From Alistipes sp. (GTDB lineage Bacteria; Bacteroidota; Bacteroidia; Bacteroidales; Rikenellaceae): a stretch of DNA of 6,919 nucleotides. Of this stretch, positions 1 to 5,827 are shown in pieces (within the stretch, counting starts at the first letter, position 1; every line of letters starts with the position of its first letter). The notes under the pieces are model-generated. The model searched no databases. It saw nothing but the letters and a program-made list of their open reading frames with translations, and was not told the origin of the DNA. Position numbers and translations under genes: made by a program. The stretch lies in the NCBI GenBank assembly GCA_017631135.1, contig JAGBTW010000103.1, positions 1 to 6,919 on the forward strand. Direction: 5' to 3'.

Positions 1-558
1 GAGGAGTACACACGCTCTATCGAGGCGCTACTCTCGTCTCTCGGTGTGGTGCGCCCAACGCTCGTGGGACACTCCTTTGGTGGTCGTGTGTCGATACTCT
101 ATGCTTCGCGCAACGAGGTGGCACGCGTGGTGCTCACCGACGCTGCGGGCGTGAAGCCCAAGCGCTCGCTCACCTACTACCGCAAGGTCTACACCTTCAA
201 GCTCATGAAGCACGCGCTCCCCATCCTCATCGGCAAGCAAAAGGCATCCATACTCATCGAGCAACGTCGCTCGAGGGCGGGCTCCTCGGACTATAACCGC
301 GCAACGCCCATGATGCGTGCCATCCTCTCGAAGTGCGTGAACGAGGACTTGTGCAAGGTTATGCACAAGGTTGTTGCACCCGTATTGCTCTTTTGGGGCG
401 ACAAGGATACCGCAACACCCATATCGGATGCCTACACCATGGAGCGCCTGATGCCCAATGCGGGATTGGTAGTAGCCTATGGTGCTGGACACTTCGCGAT
501 GTTGGAGCAGCCCGCGCTATGGATGGCATCGTTAAAGTCGTTTCTTAATATCGAGTAG
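1..558 (+). CDS. Alpha/beta hydrolase, C-terminal part (5' end outside window)
   Basis: This is the C-terminal 185 residues of an alpha/beta-hydrolase-fold protein; the reading frame is open to base 1, so the true start lies upstream. The nucleophile elbow GHSFGG is visible, with the catalytic Ser at bases 73-75. The acid is probably the second Asp of GDKDTATP (bases 406-408), and the catalytic His lies in GAGHFAMLEQP (bases 490-492), so the triad is complete and correctly ordered. Full-length members are usually 250-300 residues, so about 80-100 are missing. No substrate can be read from the sequence; the broad family includes esterases, C-C hydrolases and peptidases. The next gene starts 3 bases after the stop, so the two are very likely co-transcribed and perhaps translationally coupled. 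That makes a role linked to the downstream Mur ligase-like and Ddl-like enzymes plausible, but this is inferred only from position. The GTG at base 46 is not a credible start because it would cut into the strand before the nucleophile elbow. Confidence 0.9.
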   Translation, partial: EEYTRSIEALLSSLGVVRPTLVGHSFGGRVSILYASRNEVARVVLTDAAGVKPKRSLTYYRKVYTFKLMKHALPILIGKQKASILIEQRRSRAGSSDYNRATPMMRAILSKCVNEDLCKVMHKVVAPVLLFWGDKDTATPISDAYTMERLMPNAGLVVAYGAGHFAMLEQPALWMASLKSFLNIE

Positions 559-561
559 CAT

Positions 562-2124
562 ATGCAGATTGCAGTAATATACCTCTTTTGGTTTTCGTGG
601 TTGGCATTTTTGTGTGCTACGGTGCGCTATTCTACGCAGATGTTTCAGCAGAACAGCTACCGCATAGAGCGTTATAACCGCTGGTTGCGCTCTACGGGCG
701 AGTGGCATTCTCGCGCCAACATGGTAGCATTGGTGGGTGCTGTGGCGACATACTTCACACAACACTGGGCACTGCTTCTGCCCCTCGGCCTCTGGATGCT
801 CACCATCGCCATCGCGGAGTTTTCGATTGAGTACAAAATTAAGCTCGCCTACACCATGCGTGTGAAGCGTCTGCTCGTGACGCGCTATATGCTTGTTGCA
901 GCAGCCCTCGCAGGCGGACACTTCCTCGATGACCGCTACGCCGTGCCCCTACTCCTGGTAGCGACCTTCGACTACTGGATTATCCTTGCCAACGCCATAA
1001 ACAAGCCCATGGAGGCGGCAATAACACGCTGGTACTACAACGATGCCAAGCGCATATTACGCTCGATGCCCCACTTGACCATCATCGGCATCACAGGCAG
1101 CTTTGGCAAGACATCTACGAAGCACTTTCTCTACCGTGTGCTCTCGGAGCGCTACAATGTGCTTATGACGCCAGGTAACTTCAACACCACGCTCGGCGTT
1201 GTGCGCACCGTGCGCGAGCACCTCAAGCCCCACCACGAGGTATTCATCGTGGAGATGGGTGCCAAGCAGCGTGGCGACATCAAGGAGATATGCGACCTCG
1301 TCTGCCCCGACATGGGCATTGTAACATCGGTGGGCGAGATGCACCTCGAGACATTCGGCTCGGTGGAGAATGTGGCACGCACAAAGTTCGAGCTTATAGA
1401 TGCTCTGCCCGAGGGTGGAGTGGGCATCGTCAACATCGACTCTGAAGCTGCACTGAACCACATCAAGACTAACGGCATCAAGGTAAAGACCTATGCCATA
1501 GATAGTTGCGAGGCAGACTACCGCGCAACAGATATTCTATACAGCACACAGCGCACGACGTTTAGTGTCGAGCATGGCGCAACAACCGACGAGGGCTACG
1601 CAACGCACCTCCTTGGTCGTGGCAACATCCTAAACATCACTGCGGCACTCGCCATAGCCGAGAAGATGGGTATAAGCACCGAGGCACGCCGTCGTGGCGT
1701 GAAGCAGATTGAGCAGGTGGAACACCGTTTGAGCATGCGCACAAATGGTGGCATCACCATCCTCGACGATGCGTACAACTCCAATCCCACAGGCGCACGC
1801 ATGGCACTCGAGGTGTTGAGTGGCTTCGACACCACAGGCTCGAGATATGTGGTTACGCCAGGATTTGTTGAGATGGGTGCGAAGCAGTACGATAACAACC
1901 GCGCCTTTGGTCGCGACATCGCCATGTCGAATGCCGATGGTGTGATTGTCGTAAACGAGGTTAACCGCGAGGCTATAACTGCGGGTCTCGAGGATGGTGG
2001 CTACGACATGGCGCGCGTGTCGAGAGTAGCATCGTTCAAGGAGGCGATGGCAGAGCTACAGCCACGCCTAAAGGTGGGCGACGTGGTGTTGTATGAAAAC
2101 GACCTGCCCGACTCATTTAAATAA
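562..2124 (+). CDS. Membrane-anchored Mur ligase family protein (MurF-like)
   Basis: A 520-residue ATP-dependent amide ligase of the Mur family, closest to MurF, which joins D-Ala-D-Ala to a UDP-MurNAc-tripeptide. Residues 1-145 are hydrophobic, with likely membrane segments near 3-21, 53-87, 104-119 and 127-145. They replace the soluble N-terminal UDP-substrate domain of normal MurF. The catalytic core then follows: P-loop GITGSFGKTST (176-186), GNFNTTLG, EMGAKQ (231-236), His261 in EMHLETFGS, and Lys275 in ARTKFEL, the usual carbamylated-Lys site. GRGNILN stands where classical MurF has a His-Asn motif. The C-terminal domain has DDAYNSNP (402-409) and VTPGFVEMG, and ends in GDVVLYENDLPD rather than the KGSR-type motif of classical MurF. 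Family membership is clear. Its substrate is not: the membrane anchor and altered motifs argue for a lipid-linked or membrane-proximal acceptor and a paralogous role, with true murF elsewhere. It starts 3 bases after the hydrolase and is followed 25 bases later by a Ddl-like gene. Confidence 0.9.
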   Translation: MQIAVIYLFWFSWLAFLCATVRYSTQMFQQNSYRIERYNRWLRSTGEWHSRANMVALVGAVATYFTQHWALLLPLGLWMLTIAIAEFSIEYKIKLAYTMRVKRLLVTRYMLVAAALAGGHFLDDRYAVPLLLVATFDYWIILANAINKPMEAAITRWYYNDAKRILRSMPHLTIIGITGSFGKTSTKHFLYRVLSERYNVLMTPGNFNTTLGVVRTVREHLKPHHEVFIVEMGAKQRGDIKEICDLVCPDMGIVTSVGEMHLETFGSVENVARTKFELIDALPEGGVGIVNIDSEAALNHIKTNGIKVKTYAIDSCEADYRATDILYSTQRTTFSVEHGATTDEGYATHLLGRGNILNITAALAIAEKMGISTEARRRGVKQIEQVEHRLSMRTNGGITILDDAYNSNPTGARMALEVLSGFDTTGSRYVVTPGFVEMGAKQYDNNRAFGRDIAMSNADGVIVVNEVNREAITAGLEDGGYDMARVSRVASFKEAMAELQPRLKVGDVVLYENDLPDSFK

Positions 2125-2149
2125 ATAATAACTAAAACGACATAAGACA

Positions 2150-3346
2150 ATGAAAATCAATGTAGGTGTAATATTTGGTGGCCGCTCGGTGGAGAACGAG
2201 ATTTCGGTAATCACAGCGGCACAGACTATGGCAGCGATGAACCGCGACAAGTACAACATCGTGCCCATATACATCTCAAAGGAGGGTCACTGGTATACGG
2301 GTGACAAGCTCATGACTACGGACAACTATCGCGACATGAAGGCGTTGCTCGCATCGGTCGACGAGGTGTACTTCCGCCCCGTATATGGCGACAACAACCT
2401 CTACAAGGTGCGCAAGCCCCTTTTCGGTAGCGACGTGATTATAACCATCGACGTTATCCTACCATGCTTGCACGGCACATCGGGCGAGGATGGCTCGTTC
2501 CAGGGTCTCATCGAGATGACAGGCATACCTTATGCATGCCCCAACCCCCTTGCTTCGGCAAACGGCATGGACAAGATTACCATGAAGATGATACTCAAGG
2601 AGAGCGGCATCCCCGTAATCGACTATGTGTGGTTCTCGGACAAGGAGTGGCTCTCGGAGCAGGAGGCATGCGTGGAGCGCAGCGAGGCGTTGAACTACCC
2701 TCTTATCGTTAAGCCCGCAAACCTCGGCTCATCCGTAGGCATCAAGGCTGTGCACAACCGCGAGGAGCTTGTGGAGGCTGTGGACAACGCCATAAAGTAC
2801 TCGAAGCGCATAATTGTTGAGAAGCTCGTTGAGAAGCTCAAGGAGATAAACTGCTCTGTCTTGGGTGACTACTACGACTGCGAGCCCTCGGTGTGCGAGG
2901 CACCAGTGCGCAGTGGCGAGATTTTGAGCTATGAGGATAAGTACTTGGGTGGTGGCAAGAACAAACCCTCGGAGGGTATGCACTCTACCGTGCGCGAGAT
3001 ACCCGCCAACCTACCCGAGGATGTTACGGCATTCATCCGCAAGACAGCATGCCAGACATTCCGTGTCTTGGCGTGCGATGGCGTGTCGCGCATCGACTTC
3101 ATGATTGACGAGGCCAACGGCAACATCTACGTCAACGAGATTAACACCATCCCTGGCTCATTGTCGTTCTACTTGTGGGAGGCTACGGGTGTTAAGTTCG
3201 ACGAGCTCGTAGACCGCCTCATCGCCGTGGCGTTCAAGCGCAAGCGCGACTCGGAGTTCAAGACAACAAGCTACTCGGAAAACATCTTTGCATACCAGGC
3301 GAAGCATGGCGCGAAGCTCGGTGGCGCAAAGGGCAGCAAAAACTAA
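2150..3346 (+). CDS. ddl: D-alanine--D-alanine ligase family ATP-grasp protein
   Basis: A 398-residue ATP-grasp ligase of the Ddl family, which condenses two D-Ala using ATP and Mg2+ in the cytoplasm. Motifs in order: GGRSVE (10-15) for the first D-Ala site, HGTSGEDGSFQG (108-119), KPANLGSSVGI (188-198), YEDKY (261-265) in the omega loop, RIDF (314-317) and NEINTIPGS (329-337). Asp316, Glu330 and Asn332 match the metal ligands. Lys264-Tyr265 match the Lys-Tyr pair of E. coli DdlB (Tyr216), where D-lactate ligases carry Phe, so a D-amino-acid second substrate is favoured. Differences from housekeeping Ddl: the loop after the Tyr is long and Gly/Lys-rich, the last motif reads PGSLSFYLWE rather than PGxT, and a Lys-rich tail spans about 363-398. 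The protein is longer than DdlB (306) or DdlA (about 360). It probably belongs to a Ddl-like paralogue clade working with the preceding MurF-like protein, but a housekeeping role cannot be excluded. The leader (2125-2149) is A-rich with no clear Shine-Dalgarno. Confidence 0.9.
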   Translation: MKINVGVIFGGRSVENEISVITAAQTMAAMNRDKYNIVPIYISKEGHWYTGDKLMTTDNYRDMKALLASVDEVYFRPVYGDNNLYKVRKPLFGSDVIITIDVILPCLHGTSGEDGSFQGLIEMTGIPYACPNPLASANGMDKITMKMILKESGIPVIDYVWFSDKEWLSEQEACVERSEALNYPLIVKPANLGSSVGIKAVHNREELVEAVDNAIKYSKRIIVEKLVEKLKEINCSVLGDYYDCEPSVCEAPVRSGEILSYEDKYLGGGKNKPSEGMHSTVREIPANLPEDVTAFIRKTACQTFRVLACDGVSRIDFMIDEANGNIYVNEINTIPGSLSFYLWEATGVKFDELVDRLIAVAFKRKRDSEFKTTSYSENIFAYQAKHGAKLGGAKGSKN

Positions 3347-3363
3347 CCAATAAAAAGCAACCT

Positions 3364-4134
3364 ATGACTTCACTATACGACAATATAATCTTTGGTCCTG
3401 TGCGCTCACGTCGCTTGGGCATATCGCTGGGTGTAAACCTCTTGCCCATAGAGTCGAAGTTGTGCAGCTTCGACTGCATATACTGCGAGTGCGGCTGGAA
3501 CGATGACCACCGCGGCAAGCGTCGCTTCAATGCGCGCGAGGATGTGTACGCCATGCTCGACGAGACATTGGCAAAGATGGTTAAGGAGGGCACACCTCCC
3601 GATGTCATCACCTTTGCGGGTAATGGCGAGCCCACGATGCACCCCGACTTCGAGGCGATAATCGAGGACACCATAGCGCTACGCGACAAGCACTGCCCCG
3701 CCGCCAAGGTATCGGTGCTATCGAACGCCACACAGATACACCGCGAGGATGTGCGCCGCGCACTTAAGCGCGTCGACAACAACATACTCAAGCTCGACTC
3801 GGCATTCGATGCCACCGTGCAGCTTATGAACAAGCCCCAGGGTAACTACACCGTAGCTCGCACCATAGAGCTATTAAAGATGTTCGAGGGCGACTTTATT
3901 TTGCAGACCATGTTCTTGCGTGGCGAGTACCTCGGCAAAACTGTGGACAACACCACCGAGGAGGAGGTTGCGGCATGGCTCAAGGTTGTCGAGGAGCTCA
4001 AGCCCAAGCAGGTAATGGTATACTCGCTCGACCGCGACACCCCCTGCCAGACAATCACCAAGGTGGAGAAGGATGACCTTCGCGCCATTGCCGAGCGCGT
4101 CGAGGCACTGGGCATACCCTGCTCGGTAGCATAG
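3364..4134 (+). CDS. Radical SAM protein, substrate unknown
   Basis: A 256-residue radical S-adenosylmethionine enzyme. The 4Fe-4S/SAM motif is Cys34-x3-Cys38-x2-Cys41 inside CSFDCIYCECGW, with an extra Cys43. It is preceded by GPVRSRRLGISLGVNLLP, which is typical of the COG0731-like (wyosine-related) radical SAM group. The second SAM-binding element is AGNGEPT (86-91), the GGEP-type motif. Other Cys residues lie in KHCPAAK, DTPCQT and near the C-terminus (GIPCSVA), but they do not form an obvious second cluster motif. The protein is shorter than TYW1 and has no flavodoxin domain, so tRNA wybutosine synthesis should not be assumed; I do not know its substrate. It starts 17 bases after the Ddl-like gene, so co-transcription is likely, but a shared pathway is not shown by the sequence. 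The ATG at 3364 directly begins the conserved N-terminal block. Confidence 0.88.
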   Translation: MTSLYDNIIFGPVRSRRLGISLGVNLLPIESKLCSFDCIYCECGWNDDHRGKRRFNAREDVYAMLDETLAKMVKEGTPPDVITFAGNGEPTMHPDFEAIIEDTIALRDKHCPAAKVSVLSNATQIHREDVRRALKRVDNNILKLDSAFDATVQLMNKPQGNYTVARTIELLKMFEGDFILQTMFLRGEYLGKTVDNTTEEEVAAWLKVVEELKPKQVMVYSLDRDTPCQTITKVEKDDLRAIAERVEALGIPCSVA

Positions 4135-4186
4135 TGCATTAGAGCAAGCGATTGAGATATAAACTAACGATAAAAGAGAATAAAAG
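4135..4186 (+). other. A-rich leader before the DUF3127 gene
   Basis: This 52-base gap separates the radical SAM and DUF3127 genes. Its last 30 bases are strongly A-rich with no convincing Shine-Dalgarno, as is usual for Bacteroidota translation starts. I searched for the Bacteroidota promoter pattern (TTTG, then TAnnTTTG about 20 bases on) and found no good match, so whether DUF3127 has its own promoter or relies on read-through is open. Confidence 0.4.
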
Positions 4187-4555
4187 ATGGATTTTGAAGG
4201 TAAAGTAATGCAGATTCTCCCTGCGGTGACCGGTCAGTCGGCACGCGGCACATGGGAGCGTCAGACAGTAGTATTTGAGCAGCCCAACAAGCAATATGGC
4301 AAGGAGATAGCTGTGACATTCATGAACAAGGGTCAGGAGGTTGCCAACCTCCGCGTTGGTGAGAACTACATCGTGTCGTTCGACATCGAGAGCCGCAACT
4401 ACCAGGGCAAGTGGTACACCGATGTTCGTGCATGGCGCGTTCAGCCCGTTCAGTCAGCCGCTGCTGCTCCCGCAGCCGATATGCCCCCATTCATGGAGGA
4501 GCCCCAGCCCTCATACGCCGCAGGCGCTGGCGTTGTTGACGATATGCCATTCTAA
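4187..4555 (+). CDS. DUF3127 domain protein with SSB-like C-terminal tip
   Basis: A 122-residue protein. Residues 1-87 match my recollection of DUF3127, a small beta-rich OB-fold-like domain typical of Bacteroidota: it begins MDFEGKVMQIL and contains KEIAVTFMNKG, LRVGENYIVSFDIESR and WYTDVRAWRV. Residues 88-116 form a low-complexity Ala/Pro-rich linker. The C-terminus is DDMPF (118-122), closely resembling the acidic tip of single-stranded DNA-binding proteins (E. coli DDDIPF), which docks repair and replication partners. The layout of OB-like core, flexible linker and acidic-hydrophobic tip therefore copies SSB, although the core is not a recognisable SSB domain. A nucleic-acid-related scaffold role is inferred; DNA binding is not demonstrated. 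The ATG at 4187 follows an A-rich leader and starts the conserved domain at residue 1. The gene ends 24 bases before an inverted repeat and faces ispE. Confidence 0.88.
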   Translation: MDFEGKVMQILPAVTGQSARGTWERQTVVFEQPNKQYGKEIAVTFMNKGQEVANLRVGENYIVSFDIESRNYQGKWYTDVRAWRVQPVQSAAAAPAADMPPFMEEPQPSYAAGAGVVDDMPF

Positions 4556-4579
4556 TGAATTAGTGATGATGGCTTGTGT

Positions 4580-4684
4580 TGTCATTCTGAGTGTAACGAA
4601 GAATCTCCTCGAAGCCGACAAGCGACAACCCGCGCTGATAGCGTGTAGAAAGCGAGGGGATGCTTCGCGTTGCTCAGCATGACA
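4580..4684. repeat. CATTCTGAG-type imperfect inverted repeat
   Basis: Two 31-base arms, 4580-4610 and 4654-4684, are inverted copies with 23 of 31 positions matching. The left arm starts TGTCATTCTGAG and the right arm ends CTCAGCATGACA. The 43 bases between contain a small hairpin, 4631-4636 pairing with 4640-4645 across a three-base loop. I recall closely similar sequences as dispersed intergenic repeats in many bacterial genomes, so this is probably a REP/MITE-like element. As RNA it would form a long stem after the DUF3127 gene, which could protect or end that transcript. No transposase or clear target-site duplication is visible. Confidence 0.7.
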
Positions 4685-4697
4685 TCTCATATCGACA

Positions 4698-4740
4698 ACA
4701 AAAATGGAGGTCACCATTGCGGTAGCCTCCATTATTTTAT
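4698..4740. terminator. Bidirectional intrinsic terminator between DUF3127 and ispE
   Basis: A perfect 8-bp stem (AATGGAGG at 4703-4710, CCTCCATT at 4726-4733) continues inward after a 2x2 internal loop with ACC/GGT and a five-base loop. An A-run precedes it (4700-4704) and a T-rich tract follows (4732-4741), so it can work on both strands: for the DUF3127 side reading right and for ispE reading left. The ispE stop codon (4737-4739) lies only three bases from the stem and inside the T-rich tract. Confidence 0.8.
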
Positions 4741-5555
4741 TCTATTTGCTCTATATGCAGGAATGTGTCTGCGCCAAGTGTCAACGATGGCTTCGTGTCG
4801 AAAAGACCGAATACCGCAGAGCCCGAGCCTGACATTGCAGCATACACCGCGCCAGCATCCAACATCGACTGCTTGAGCTCGGCAATTGCGGGGTGCGCTG
4901 CAAAGATATGCGGCTCAAAGTCGTTCGCCACGCTACCTTGCCACTCGCGTCTCGCTCTCTTAAGCAACTGCGTGAGGCTCTCGGCGGGCATCTTGGGCTT
5001 AATGCCCGAGTATGCCTCCTTCGTAGATACACCCTCGTTCATGGGCTTCGCAACAGCCAACCACAGACCACTCAAATCGACATCGACGGGCGACATAATC
5101 TCGCCCCTGCCTGTGCACAGCTGTGGTGTATTATAGACAAAGAATGGTGTATCGCTCCCCAGTTCCGCAGCCAAGGCTGCCAACGTAGGCTTATCAAGAC
5201 CGAGGTTATAGACCTCGTTGATGGCAACGATAACCGCCGTAGCATCCGACGAGCCACCGCCCAAGCCAGCACCAAAGGGCACTCGCTTATCCAACTTTAT
5301 CTCTACGCCACCCACACAAAAGCGCTCCTGCATAAGGCGCGCAGCACGCACACATAGGTTCTTATCCGCGGGGCAGTCCACCTCGATGCCGCGACCCTCA
5401 AACAGCACACCCTCACCCTCAATGCGCTCTACCTCCACAACATCGTAGAGTTCGCGCACAGGGAGCATGACGGTCTCAAGCTCGTGGTAACCATCTTCGC
5501 GCTTGCGCGTAACGAAGAGTCCGAGGTTTATCTTGCAGTTAGCCCTGATTAACAT
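4737..5555 (-). CDS. ispE: 4-diphosphocytidyl-2-C-methyl-D-erythritol kinase
   Basis: A 272-residue GHMP kinase, of typical length for IspE. It phosphorylates the 2-hydroxyl of CDP-methylerythritol with ATP, the fourth step of the MEP route to isoprenoids such as undecaprenyl phosphate and quinone chains. Visible motifs: ANCKINLGL with catalytic Lys8 (Lys10 in E. coli), DGYHELETV (21-29), the glycine-rich ATP loop PFGAGLGGGSSDAT (93-106), GSDTPFF with catalytic Asp135 (Asp141 in E. coli), and the C-terminal GHMP motif MSGSGSAVFGLF. All key residues are present. The ATG at 5555 is the only start that keeps the short N-terminal strand before KINL. The stop codon abuts a terminator stem, so ispE is the last gene of its transcript. 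Upstream lies a 271-base gap with a large palindrome, so ispE may have its own promoter or be controlled through that structure rather than simply being read from the riboflavin kinase gene. Confidence 0.96.
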   Translation of the reverse strand: MLIRANCKINLGLFVTRKREDGYHELETVMLPVRELYDVVEVERIEGEGVLFEGRGIEVDCPADKNLCVRAARLMQERFCVGGVEIKLDKRVPFGAGLGGGSSDATAVIVAINEVYNLGLDKPTLAALAAELGSDTPFFVYNTPQLCTGRGEIMSPVDVDLSGLWLAVAKPMNEGVSTKEAYSGIKPKMPAESLTQLLKRARREWQGSVANDFEPHIFAAHPAIAELKQSMLDAGAVYAAMSGSGSAVFGLFDTKPSLTLGADTFLHIEQIE

Positions 5556-5581
5556 ATTGTAAGTATTTTAGTAGTATCTAT

Positions 5582-5827
5582 GAGGTTGAATAAAAAGATG
5601 TAGTTTTAGGCTTGCGAAGCGCGAAAAACCGCAGTTTACTTGGCGTAAATGAGGATTTTGAGCACAAGCATATTTGTTGATAGAATAGTGCAGATACAAC
5701 GCTCGGCGAATTTCGAGGCGATGGGCTGTACTTAAGCGTACTGCCCATTGCAGAGATAATTCGTTAGCGGTAGTAGATGCGCTGTTATATCAACAAAGAA
5801 CGCAAAATACTCTTTTTATTCAAACTC
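5582..5827. repeat. Long imperfect palindrome between riboflavin kinase gene and ispE
   Basis: The 5556-5826 gap has no supportable gene but is strongly structured. Outer arms 5586-5598 (TTGAATAAAAAGA) and 5811-5823 are perfect 13-base inverted copies, extending with one mismatch to 5582/5827. Inside, 5673-5682 (TTTGTTGATA) and 5788-5797 are perfect 10-base inverted copies. In the same register 5707-5712 pairs with 5758-5763, and 5718-5726 with 5743-5751 (one wobble), capped by GTAC/GTAC around a six-base loop (5732-5737). The left side carries about 61 extra bases with two small hairpins (5610-5620 and 5635-5649). The whole resembles a MITE or intergenic repeat, or a structured RNA/attenuator. 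No transposase is present, and I found no convincing promoter in it. Confidence 0.75.
5718..5751. other. Apical hairpin of the intergenic palindrome
   Basis: This is the most stable part of the palindrome. GCGATGGGC (5718-5726) pairs with GCCCATTGC (5743-5751), then comes a T/T mismatch, four GTAC/GTAC pairs, and a TTAAGC loop (5732-5737). The G-T pair (5720 with 5749) is a wobble only if the plus strand is the RNA. No T-run follows on either strand, so it is not a standard intrinsic terminator. Confidence 0.7.

Noticed and set aside
46..558. Hydrolase starting at the GTG at base 46
   Set aside because: The frame stays open to base 1, and a start here would leave only five residues before the nucleophile-elbow strand, removing the N-terminal half of the fold. 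It is a window-edge truncation.
1252..1887. Repeated EMGAKQ hexapeptide in the MurF-like protein (231-236 and 437-442)
   Set aside because: Each copy falls in a separate, known Mur ligase motif region (central EMG and C-terminal ELG type). The match is short and flanking residues differ, so no internal duplication is supported.
2150..3346. Ddl-like gene as a vancomycin-resistance D-Ala-D-Lac ligase
   Set aside because: The Lys-Tyr pair of D-Ala-D-Ala ligases is present (264-265) where D-lactate ligases carry Phe, and no vanH, vanX or vanRS genes are nearby.
4670..4876. Open frames over the convergent junction and opposite ispE (e.g. 4670-4876, 4893-5357)
   Set aside because: They run across the terminator or antisense to ispE, have low-complexity composition, and show no recognisable domain; ispE has all its catalytic motifs on the other strand.
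5556..5826. Bacteroidota-type promoter (TTTG then TAnnTTTG) upstream of ispE
   Set aside because: Near matches such as TATTTTG and TATGCTTG occur on the minus strand, but each lacks a -33 TTTG at proper spacing or misses a consensus base, so none is good enough to call.
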